Positions 52,773 through 63,369 of a stretch of 64,000 nt of DNA are shown piece by piece. Made by a program: the position numbers and the translations under genes. The notes below the pieces were generated by a model. It did no database searches and was not told the DNA's origin. It saw only the letters and a list, made by a program, of their open reading frames with translations. Each line of letters starts with the position of its first letter. Positions within the stretch are counted from its first letter, which is position 1. This DNA comes from Nymphaea colorata (Eukaryota > Streptophyta > Magnoliopsida > Nymphaeales > Nymphaeaceae), in assembly GCF_008831285.2 (NCBI RefSeq), contig NC_045139.1, positions 15,420,354-15,484,353 on the forward strand, written 5' to 3'.

Positions 52773-54757
52773 CTTCAAAATTTATTAATTTGTTAATTGT
52801 TTACAACATTGTATGATAAGTTTATTGTAGAGTTAGGGTATAAGCAAACCGACTAACAAAACCTATAACCTGAGCTGAAAAGGCTTTGTTGCTCATAAGA
52901 TCAAATGAGATTCTTATTATTAGCAGTCTCTTTGTAACTTTTATTAACTTGAGGAGAGGCTTTCAACTTCCTGGAACGATACGCGATTCACGAGATTCGA
53001 ACCTCGGACCCCTTCCACCTGCCTAGCATTAACTTGTGGCGCCGAAACTTCCAACTTTTTTAGTAATTCAAACAAATATACTAATTTTCAACATAAATAA
53101 AATTAAAAGAAGAAAAATAAAAAAAAGTGGAAGGCACCATAAACGTGCATGTATTGTACGGGACTCCAGCTTGAGCTTTTGTTGGAAACCATCGCATACA
53201 ACGGCCAGCAACGTCGGGACCTCTTTTTTTCAAAGGCGTGGAACTGGTAGATATTCGGTTCACACTCGATCAAAAGCCCACGTGAAAAAGGCCTTGTAGT
53301 ATGAACAGAAATGGCCGTTCGGTTCAGCGATCCGGTTCATCAAAGTCCCGGCCGCCGGTGGGAACACAAACAGAGCAGCTGGTCCCACCGTTGATATTCT
53401 TTTACCAATTCTCATGTACCGGACTTCCATATGGATTAAAGATTAAGTTGCAAAGTCGAATTATTTTCTCAAAAGTTCAAAATATCATTCAAATAAAAAA
53501 AAAGAGGGAAACAAATTAATTTCACTAACCAAATTAAACTCATTGTTTCTTTTAAAGGGTATTTCATGTTATTGAAAAAAAAAAAAAAACAACTTAGCTT
53601 ATGTATTTGCAACTTAAAATCTTGTCACATGGTCTCATATAGGAGGGGCTTCATAGCTACCAATTTTCATACGTTAGATCTCAATGTATCCAAGGGATGC
53701 GTTTAAATTGATTAAGATTTTACTAATAACTCATTACCTTTTAAAGTTTCATTTGGGACTACAAATCCCTGCTTTGGCGCACCACATAATTCTAACGACT
53801 TCAGCTGAAAAATTGGTTGTGTATTGATAATGGATAAGTTGTCTCGCGAAAGGCATAAAAATCGCATGCTCTCTTAGCAGGAAAAGAAAATCGGCCGACA
53901 ACCTTTATCCGAAATCTAATCCCCTTTACCTTTTTCTATCTCGTAAAGTTTCTCAACATGAAGATCACATGTCTACAACTGGTTAGACGAAAAGTAGCCG
54001 TAACATCTTTTGGTAGTTTTGCTTTTAAAATTCTCATAAATCAAACCCTGTTGGATATGATAAAAATTCAACTTGTAGTGACTTTTTTTTTAAAACATAG
54101 TTATAAGTTATCACGTGGAAAGAGCAAAGACATGACCTAGTGCCTCAAACTCTTTTCTCCACCATTTAAGCAATCTTAAAAATACTACACTTGTACTTAC
54201 AAGAAACGTAATGTTGGGGAATAAATTACAAAATGAAAATGTTACATTTCTAGGTTAGTCTAATATCATTTCAACATATACATATAGGAAAATAGAATGG
54301 TGGCTTTGGATATGAAAAATGTTCATGAATTAAATCATTTTTTTCTCTTAACTATTCTCTATATTTTTTTAATCAACCTATGCATTAGATAACTCAGTTT
54401 TGGTGTCTCTTGGTCTCTGTTAATTTTAAAGTCACTTTATATATATAATATATATATATATAGTATGTATATCTCAGGACAAGTTGAAATCTTGCTGCCA
54501 TCTAACCCGTAATCCGATGCAGCATCTAACTGCGCGTGTGAAAGGGTGGATGCGTTAATATTATATATATATATATATATATTCAAACATATTAACATTT
54601 ATTAATGAAGAGAGAAAAAAAATGACATGTATCTAGTAGTTTTAGATAAAAGAAATGGAGGTGAAGAAGGAAATCCATGGCTGTGACGTGAGACGGTAAG
54701 AAGGGGGGAAGGGGTTTGCTGGCGGATATCTCTGTTAGCAGGACGGACAACCTGCTG
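51139..54757. other. Intergenic sequence up to the JOX promoter
   Basis: The stretch is AT-rich, with an (AT)n run at 52741-52771. GGTTCGAATCTC on the minus strand near 53000 looks like a tRNA B-box and could mark a decayed SINE. Open frames of up to 196 aa near 51742-52332 are low-complexity Ser/Phe runs with no recognised domain. I see no gene. Confidence 0.45.
54684..54688 (+). promoter_or_regulatory. TGACG motif upstream of the JOX gene
   Basis: TGACG, within TGACGTGA, lies about 70 bases upstream of the TATA box. This word is a known TGA-factor and methyl-jasmonate-response element, which would fit a jasmonate-induced gene. One five-base match is weak evidence. Confidence 0.3.
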
Positions 54758-54765
54758 TATAAATA
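54758..54765 (+). promoter_or_regulatory. TATA box of the JOX gene
   Basis: TATAAATA lies 98 bases upstream of the start codon. Transcription would begin near 54790, giving a pyrimidine-rich leader of about 65 bases. Confidence 0.65.
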
Positions 54766-54855
54766 TTTTTGATTTGCAGGCGACCATACCCGTCCTCTAG
54801 CTCCCAGAGATTCTCTCTCCTTCTCAGTTAAGGAAGTTCAAGAAGCAGCACCACC

Positions 54856-56900
54856 ATGGAGTGCCTGAGCCAGTGGCCGGAGCCGGTCCACCGGGTACAG
54901 TGCATATCGGAAAGCGGGGTCGAGGCCATCCCTGACAGGTACGTGAAGCCCCCATCTCAGAGGCCGGCGCCGCAGGAACTCGCGGACGCCGGCATCAGCA
55001 TCCCCCTCGTCGATCTGAGCGGCCTCGACGACGAGTCCCGCCGGGCGTCGACGCTCCGGGAGATATCCGACGCCTGCCGCGAGTGGGGCTTCTTCCAGGC
55101 CATTAATCACGGCGTCCCCGACGACCTCCTGGACAGGATGAGGGAGGTGTGGCGCGGCTTCTTCCATCTCCCGCTGGAGGAGAAGCAGGTCTACGCCAAC
55201 AATCCAAAGACGTACGAAGGTTACGGGAGTCGCCTCGGCGTCGAGAAGGGCGCCATTCTTGACTGGGGAGACTACTTCTTCCTCCTCCTCCTTCCCTCCC
55301 ATGTCAAGGACTCCAACAAATGGCCTGCTCTCCCGGAAAACTGCAGGTAATCAATGAGTCGACTCTCTGCAGTTCTTCTTCTTCTCATACAACCAGGAAG
55401 CCGCCTGGTTTCTCCTGCCGGAAATGGCTGATCTGGTTTGTCTCCGTCCCTTAGGGATACAATCGACGAATACTCCAAGCGCGTTCAGGCACTATGCGGG
55501 AGACTGCTGAAGGCCATGTCCATCAGTCTGGGGCTGAGAGAGGATTTTTTGAAGGATGCCTTTGGTGGGGAGGTGAGCGCTTGCCTGAGAGTGAATTACT
55601 ACCCCAAGTGCCCGCAGCCGGACCTCACCCTCGCCCTCTCCTCTCACTCCGACCCCGGCGGCATGACCGTCCTTCTCGCCGACGACAAGGTGAAGGGCCT
55701 TCAGGTCCGCAAGGACGACAAGTGGGTCACCATAGCTCCCTATCCCCACTCTTTCATCGTCAACGTTGGTGATCAGATTCAGGTCTCTCTCACAAATCCT
55801 TCTGCTACTTGCTTACGTACACTATTATCTTTTTTTTTTTAAGATGGAAGGTGAATTATAATTTCAAAATTTTTATGGGAGCTGAAATATCATTTTTAAA
55901 TTTTATATATAAAATGAATGATTCTTTTAAAATGTTGCATGTAATTGTAAGAAAAAGATTTTTGTGAGGGGGGCCAGGGCCCGCCCTGACTCTGCCTTTT
56001 CATATATATATTTATATAATTGATAAAAACTAGAGGGTTGAGTCAGGGTAAAGCTAGGCACTTTAATTTTGATGTTTGAATGTTTCTTTTGCAATCTAAT
56101 GTTATTGATATGATTTTAATAATAAGTTGATGCAAAAATTATATTAAGTTGATCATTTATTAAACTTCAATAGCATTTTTATAACAAGAAAAAATGAGTG
56201 GCCCCAAAAAAATTATCAGCATAAAAAATTACATTTTCCATAAAAATAACCATTTTTATATCAAAATAGTTTTTATAAATATATTACAATGTTTATATTT
56301 TATTTTAAAATATTTTTTTAGCAAAAAGTTGAAGGGTCTCGTTTTTTGTCCCTAACTTCTACCAATTTTTCTATTATTTTGTATTCCTAAAAACTGTTGC
56401 AAAATATGCATTTGGAACGGCCAGTTGCTATAGTTTTTAAGAACAAAATGCACTTTTACGACAGTTTTTAATGATACAAAAAAAAAAAAAAAAACATCCA
56501 GCAACTAAGACAGCCATTTGATTTTAGTTTTCACACACACAGATACATATATTTATATAAGGTTTCATATTAAAAATATGTATATATACAAATGTATACA
56601 TTGCAATTATATTATGTTGGTGATCAGGTGATTAGCAATGGCATATTCAAAAGTGTGGAGCACAGGGTGGTGGCTAATTCTGGCAGGGAGAGGATCTCCG
56701 CGGCCTTTTTTTGCAATCCGAAGACGGATGTCCCCATAGGGCCAGCACCAGACCTGGTATCCAATGAGCGTCCGGCGCGCTACGTATCGATGACATTCGA
56801 TGAGTATAGGCTTTTCATTCGGCAGGTGGGCCCCCGTGGTAAATGTCAAGTTGAGTCCTTGAAGAAGAGGCCCACACTGGATAAAGTGGACGGTCCGTAG
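54856..56900 (+). CDS. JOX: 2-oxoglutarate/Fe(II) dioxygenase, jasmonate-induced oxygenase (JOX) type
   Basis: Three exons (54856-55346, 55455-55782, 56628-56900) join in frame to 363 aa. The N-terminal non-haem dioxygenase domain contains EACREWGFF-type sequence (SDACREWGFFQAINHGV) and YEGYGSRLGVEKGA, a stretch characteristic of the JOX/At5g05600 clade. The catalytic core has the iron triad His228-x-Asp230 (SSHSDPGGMT) and His285 (SVEHRV), and the 2-oxoglutarate pair Arg295-x-Ser297 (RERISAAFF). Arg209 in LRVNYYPKC and the Arg pair in YRLFIR (334, 338) lie where JOX enzymes contact the jasmonate carboxylate, as I recall. JOX enzymes hydroxylate jasmonic acid to 12-OH-JA and so dampen jasmonate signalling in the cytosol. 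The exons are much GC-richer than the surroundings. The introns are 108 and 845 bases. Another member of this dioxygenase clade cannot be fully excluded. Confidence 0.88.
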
Positions 56901-59349
56901 TAGTTTGAAACTGGCTCTGATACCAATTTGATGCAGAAAAAAAAGGATAATAGAGTGGATTCATGTATGCTTTTTTACCATAAAGTACTAGAGTGAGCAG
57001 ACGATGTGGCCGAAGGAATCAATTAATTAGTGGCTAAGGGGAGGAGAGAAAGAAGAAGAAGAAGAAGAAGACAAGGTCTGTGATTCCCGTAGATTGATTC
57101 CTCAACATGTTTGTTGGTTTTGTCCTTGTGAATAATGAAATATCTTTATATCTTCCAGTTATCTATCTCTCCCTCTTTTCTTTTCTTTCAACATCCTGTG
57201 GAGGGGACATAGTGTCCCTGTACATAAACTTCTGCTTAAAAGCTACCCTTGACTTTTATACCAACTTTTAAACTATATTAATATATGACTATCATTTTTC
57301 ATATGTTCCTATTATATACAGAAACACCCAAAAGCAGACGCCCTGGATCGTGTTCATGAATCCATGTGATGAGAAAATTTGGGGGGGGGAAAACGGGAGA
57401 AGATTTTGAAAGTACAGTTCAAAATTTAATGCAATTAACTTGCACATGATCTGTCCACTGAACAGCCAGACCAGACCGCCCTCCAAGTGGGTCAGGGCAA
57501 CTCTACATGAAAGAAACGACCATGTACTTTGGGTTCCTCCTTGGGTCCCCTCACAGGGAAAGGACAAAGGAAGAAAATAAAAACGTTTTTCGCGACAACA
57601 GGTAGGGCTGGAAAGTTAGTTAAAAGCAGCTGGTAGTTGGCTGGACCCGACTCGACTCGACTCGACTCGGCTCGGCTAAGCTCTGTTTGCATGATCTTGC
57701 TGTACTTGGTTGTGCTTGACTCGGCCCGGCTCGGCTCCACCTTGGGCTGTGCAAGTGTAGGTAGGGATGTGGATGGATAATATCATTTATGACGTTCGAT
57801 TTATTTGGACATTTACATATTTCAGACTACCTTTGGGTCTGACTTTTAAACTCAAAATATGAATCTAGCTTTTATATTAAAGAAAGAAAAGTGACCTTTG
57901 AGAGAGTTTGAACATTGGATAATAGAACTGAACCGATGCAACTCTAAAGTCGACTGTAATAAAAAAAACGTGTACATGTTAAATAAAGAGGAAAATGACG
58001 AGTATAACACAGTAAAGTTTTATATCTCAGGAATAAAACGGGAAAAGTTTGGTAAATTTTTAAATAATTTTAAACATTTAATACATCTAAAAAATTATAA
58101 AAATGAAAATTAATAAAAAACGGTAAAAATAAAAAAACGTATAATACAGGGATGTGTTTTTTTTTTTTTTTTTTTAATTTTTTTACAAAAAAACACATTT
58201 TATTCCCGTTTTATACGGCACTGCATATAATATGCGTTTTTTTTTAAAAAAAAAGAACGGAGTTTGGAGGGCACAAGATAACCCTCATGCTCACCCAAAA
58301 CTTGTACCTCAATTTTTTTTCTTTTTTTCATGTGGCGCCAGACTTGACAACCAAAATAACCAAAGAAAAAGTTTGGAGGACGGCAAAAGCAATCCTGCTG
58401 TCGGACTCAAAAACGCTTTTTGAGTGATCTAAGAATTCCACCGACGATCATGATCCGCATGAACTCAACATCATTTAATGTGGAACCTACTTTTGAACAT
58501 TGGGAAAATTCTATTCAACTATTTTACTATTCAGATCTACGGGTTCTCCAAAATTTTAGTTCCCAATTTTAAATCCAACTTGTTTTTATGATTTTTTTTT
58601 TTTTAAAAAAAAAGTTCACCTTAAAATTTTTGTCAAACATGCCTCTGGTTTAACATATCCACATGCTTTCACAGTGAAAAGGTCATTTAAAAAGTGTCTT
58701 CAGGCATTCCCAACGAAAAGCACACTTCCATCAATTCAATGGCTCGAGCTAACAGGACCAGTTAATTAAAGATCAAAGAAAAAGTCAAAAATCTTATAAG
58801 TCAAAAGCCAACAATTCCAACTCATCAAAATTACTATATTTACTTTTTTATTCATGGGTGTCAGTGCTCCCCAAAACTTAAAGTCTTTTCTCGAAAAATT
58901 TTTTACTCGAAATAAGAGTGAACATCGAACCGGATACTTGATGAACATGAAGCTAACAATCAGGCCCAACCTAATAACTAGGCAGGTCGGACTTGAGCTG
59001 CCGGCAAGGTTTTTGGGTCTGCTTGAGCCTGGCCGGCTCGATGCCTACACTAGGTTGAAGCCCTTGCTTCCGAGGCATCTGTAGGCTACAAAGACTATGA
59101 ACACCACAAATATAATGCGCCTTAAAGCTTTTGAAGAAATAAGAGAAACACACACAAGTCTAAACACTCTTGCTAAACTTTGTGTTTTCTGTTTTGCTTG
59201 ATATAACATGTCAAAGAAAGAAAAGCCTGCCCTTTTGCATGTACGTGGGCATAGTGAATAAACATTTCAAAAACGTGAGGAGAAGGCATAGGTCACGGAG
59301 TTACCATTGTGCCAAACCGCTACGGCTTGTGAAAACCATACTCTGCCTT
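56901..59349. other. Intergenic sequence downstream of JOX
   Basis: The probable 3' UTR of the JOX gene comes first, with a GAA repeat near 57052-57070. A (CGACT)n/GGCTC-rich patch lies at 57645-57740, followed by AT-rich sequence with long T and A runs near 58155-58175. I see no gene. Confidence 0.45.
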
Positions 59350-59539
59350 CAGGGGCGGAGCCAGAATTTTTTTCAGGAGCGGGTCAAATGATCTATTGAA
59401 CTTATTCGGATATGGTCAAACTAAATCTGAATATAAAAAATACATTATTCAACAAAAATTTTTAATTTTTGTAATGTAATTTTTTTTAAGTAGTTGGGAT
59501 GGGCCATAGCCTAGGCACCCCCCCCTCCCTCCGCCCCTA
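59350..59539. mobile_element. hAT-type MITE with perfect 8-bp target duplication
   Basis: CAGGGGCGGAG at the left and its inverted copy CTCCGCCCCTA at the right enclose about 190 non-coding bases. TCTGCCTT occurs immediately outside both ends (59342-59349 and 59540-59547), an exact 8-bp duplication as made by hAT transposases. Confidence 0.8.
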
Positions 59540-59547
59540 TCTGCCTT

Positions 59548-60520
59548 TATATCGATCCGCAAATGTAGTACACTGCGTATGGAAAAGCCTTTGCAGAAAG
59601 GTGACAAAGACGTGCCATGGCTTTCACACTATTCTCTTTTTCAGATTCATTTCGAGCTGAGCCGATCTGGGGCAGACTCCGACTTTGGCTTGCTTCCCTA
59701 ATTAAAAAAAAATAAAATATTTTTTTATGCTAATCAATTAAAATTCCTAATCCACTTGTTGATCTAGGATTGATGCAATCCCTCTTTCCGTGTAATTCGC
59801 CATTCGATCGACCAGACGTCCAATTACTAATGACAACAAAATTGCAGATAAGCAGAGACCGACGCCATCGTGGCAGAGCTAGGAATTCGTAGTGGAGGCG
59901 CATTAATTCGAAAAATCTTAGACCGGTCAAATACATAATGAAATGATTGATGGGTACCCACACAAACCCACATGTGACTACCAATGAAGTTGATCTCACC
60001 GGTGCAGTTAAGAATGTTTGGCCGAAGACCAAAGGCTCCCTCCTTTCCTCTCAAACTCTATAGAGTCCAAGTCTATTTTTGGTATCTTGAGGTGACATTT
60101 CTACCATGCTTCACTTACATATTTGTGCCTCCCTCCCCTTCCCGGCACATAGAGACTTGATACTATTAATTCAAAATAGAGACCAGCCGCTTACCAGCCA
60201 TTGCCTCGTCCGCATTTCAGTAGCTCTAATCAACAAAGCTTTATTGATGAGGCACCCCATCCCACCTGTTGTGGCACTAATGGCTAGATTGGACCACTAG
60301 AAAAGGTTTAAAGAACCCTAGTTTTGAGTTATCTCATATTCCACTGGCTGGGAACTATTTTCCATCTACTCAAACTTTCACAATGAAGGAGCCAGAGGAG
60401 AAATATCTCTACACCGAGTCAGTCTTGTGTTTGATAGGAGTTTATAGTTACGGAAAGTGGAATCGGTTTTATAAGTGTTATCTTTTCACTTTTTGTTAAA
60501 GCATGTGTAAAACATTTGTT
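59548..60520. other. Intergenic sequence without recognised features
   Basis: The composition is mixed. Open frames of up to 100 aa on the minus strand near 59730-60054 have no recognisable domain. I see nothing to annotate. Confidence 0.4.
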
Positions 60521-62082
60521 CTTAAGGGCCCGTTTGATGGGTGGTTGAAATCCACCGAGGGAGGGGAAATTTCACCCGCCCGATTGAAATCCCGTCAAAC
60601 GGGGTGGAATTCCACCCATTTAACCCAAAAGGAAGTGGGTGGAATTCCACCCGCTCGAAAGTCCGAGCTCGGAGCTCGGACTTTTGAGTGGGTGAAATTT
60701 CATCCGCTCGTTGTTTCGGGCGCTCGACCTCCCTCCTCAGCGCACGACCTCCTTCGGCAGCTCACATCGCACCGCAGCTCCTCCTCCCTCGAGCCTTCTC
60801 ACATCGCACCAGAGTGGAAGGAGGTCGCACCGTCGCCGCTGCCTCTCCGCTCCACCGCCGGTAGGCTTTTTCCCTTTCTCCCTCTGATTCCCTCCCTTTC
60901 TCTGATGCCCTACTGCTCTCTCCTTCCTCTTCTACCGCATGCCTGATCGCTCGCCGTGCACGGCCACCGCTCTGCCTCCAGCCATCGCCGTGGTTCTTCA
61001 AATTAGGGCTTCGAAGACTCATCCTTCGATTCTCTACCTTCCTCTTCCACCGCTCGCCCCATCTCTCGCCGTGCACCACCGCCGCCGCTCTGCTTTGGAT
61101 GATAGTCACAGCTTGCAGGGAACTTGAGTTCGTCGATGTGAGAGGCTGTTGGGATGTGAAATTGGACGGGGAGGAGTGGCTGGCCAAGAGACAACTGGAG
61201 AAGGGCTTGAAGGTTTTGGGTCCAGAGGTGGTCGATCCCTATGAACTCCTGGTTTTTTTCCCTTTCTGCCTTTTCTTTCTGTTTAGTTTTCTTTTTAATT
61301 GGGGAGGGAGGGGGGTATTTGATTATCGTACACATGTATACATTTTTTTATTGAAGATTGGAAGATTAAACGTGAGTTTCTATTGAAGAAAAAGGTTCGT
61401 CTTCCCATATCCATTTAATTCCCCTGCCAAATTGGCATACTGATCTTCCTATATTTGTGAGTGTTATATCATGTGAAGGGTTTTGCAAGTTACTGCTTGT
61501 TGAACTGAATTAAATCGCTGGAAGTTGAAAGTTACTTTTTTGCGGTCTACAGATGCTTGTTTGAACTAAAGTGTTGCTTAATTCATTAAGTTGGTTGATT
61601 ATCTGTTGTCATTCGGTTTTCCAATGTTGGACTGTTGCTAGGAACCCCTAAAAATGATATAGCTGTCACTAAACAGTTATGTCGTAAGGTTCATGTATAG
61701 GCTAACAGAAACATCTTGTTTGATTACACCCTTCCACAGGGTTATCTCAAGACATCAATTTCTAGTGCAGAAAGACAGAATAATTGGAACTTGTTGCAAA
61801 AAAATAGACCATGATTGTCCTCACGGGTTATATAAACATAGAGGAAATTGAGGAGGAAAAGGAAAATAAAAACAACTACTACTAACAATCTTAAAAAAAA
61901 TTTCTTAAATTTTCTACCTTGTGCATCAAACAGTGTTAATTTTATCACGTTAAATTCTACTCTGTCATCAAACAGGGCCTCAAATTGGAAGAGGGGGAAA
62001 TTTCATCCTGTAATTTTCAGAAAAATTTACTATGGTAAATTTACCATGTTAAATTCTTACTGTACATCAAACGAGCTTTAAG
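60521..62082. mobile_element. Inverted-end element carrying captured gene-like sequence
   Basis: The left end CTTAAGGGCCCGTTTGATG and the inverted right end CTTAAAGCTCGTTTGATG match in 15 of 18 positions. The first 700 bases inside are GC-rich and gene-like; the rest is AT-rich. A second right-type end, CATCAAACAGGGCC, lies at about 61965-61978, preceded by the same TTAAATTCT..CTGT string as the outer end, so the element may be nested or tandem. Two units of about 115 bases sharing CTCGCCGTGCAC lie at about 60930-61080. No transposase and no clear target duplication were found. Confidence 0.5.
61099..61252 (+). pseudogene. Captured F-box/LRR gene fragment (FBW2-like)
   Basis: The open stretch reads CRELEFVDVRGCWDVKLDG near its start, then LKVLGPEVVDPYE. 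This resembles the C-terminal leucine-rich-repeat end of plant FBW2/SKIP1-type F-box proteins, in which a cysteine-led repeat (LE..DVRGCWDVKLD) is followed by KVLGP. Only about 50 residues are present, with no F-box or other repeats. The frame then runs into low-complexity T-rich sequence. It is most simply a piece of a host gene picked up by the surrounding element. Confidence 0.5.
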
Positions 62083-63369
62083 AGAACACTTTTCCCTTTC
62101 CTTCCTTCTCATTTTACCAAAGTTACATTCTTCGTTGCAGTACAGCTGCAAGCATGCAGAGAAAGATGCATTGAACCACGAGAAAAAAACCATGGTTTTC
62201 CTTTCTCTTTCTCTCTCAATGGTTTTCTCATGGTTTTCCTTTTTCTTTCTCTGTCAAAAGTGTTCCTCCCGGCTGTCGCGCCAACTCCCTTGGCAATACA
62301 CAGATTTGGATTCAGAACCACGAAATACAAAACAAAACCAAATCCGGCGCAATTTGTCGATTCAGTAAGAAAATCGTGTACCAAATTCGACCTTTGATTA
62401 CTAACAAAAAAGTGGGTTTTGTCGACGACTCTGACAGATCAAATTCACATTCAGATGGAATATCCGATGGAAGCATCCAAGTTGTTCTCTTAGCCATCTT
62501 ACGTTCATCAGCTCACACTGTGAGTGGATTGAGATTGTGAATGGAGATAGCTATTGCAGAAAAACACTTGGGATGATTAAGATCTGCAATATGAAAAACC
62601 AGAGATCCAAGGGAAAGATTCAGCAGTAGCTATCAGGGTGGCTTGATTACTGTAACACAACACCCTCTGCCTGCTTTCTGAGTGGAGATGAATCGGCTGA
62701 AGTGCATAAGAAAAACGATCGTCAAGAACGAGAACAACGTGTTCTGAAGAGAAGAAATCGAGTTGCCACCGACTTGTCACATCCATCAAGAGCCCTCGAT
62801 CGTGGTCGTCGATGTACTGCAACCTTGTACTATCATGATCAGTATATTGACAATTCTACATGACCAAATCTCTGATCGAAGTTATGGTGAGACACGAACA
62901 TGTGCGGACTGCCAAACTGCAAGAACACCACCCTTCTTCCCCATCGAATGGTAAGAGTCATTAATTACCGACTCCATGAAATGAAAGAGTCGGGGGAGCT
63001 CTGGTTGTCTCACTGTCTCTCGTTTGTTGGTGAACCGATGTTGAGTTCCACCATTAACCAAAATACTATTAAAATAATAAGTTGGTTATGAAGGTGCGGA
63101 ACCCAGTGGAAGGTTTCTACCACCGACACCCACCACTGGAAGCAGGGACTTAATGACTCATTGTAATAAAGGGGTGGTACTGGGTGACAAGATGTTGACT
63201 TTTTTTAAGAAGTGGTCACTATCAAGTTTCAATGCATTTTACCTGTCAACCGTAAAAAGTCCCCAAACATGTTATGTTAATCTATGGGGACGGGTATAAG
63301 GGAGGCCAATGGCCTTTCTTAAGGACGGCGGAATGAACCACTCACCCTTAAAATAAAAAGAAAAAAAAA
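62083..63369. other. Intergenic sequence, no convincing gene
   Basis: Two minus-strand frames (62312-62497 and 62577-62822, beginning MAKRTTWMLP and MQYIDDHDRG) have coding-like composition, but I recognise no domain and see no clear splice partners. They could be exons of an unknown gene or more transposon-borne sequence. Confidence 0.35.

Noticed and set aside
52985..53045. tRNA-like GGTTCGAATCTC on the minus strand
   Set aside because: Only a B-box-like word is present. No cloverleaf, A-box or acceptor stem could be built, so it is not called a tRNA or SINE.
54838..55302. 154-aa minus-strand frame opposite the JOX exon 1
   Set aside because: It is open only because the exon is GC-rich. 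The plus frame carries the dioxygenase domain.
60503..60946. 147-aa plus-strand frame at the start of the inverted-end element
   Set aside because: It crosses the element boundary, has low-complexity Ser/Pro content and no known domain.
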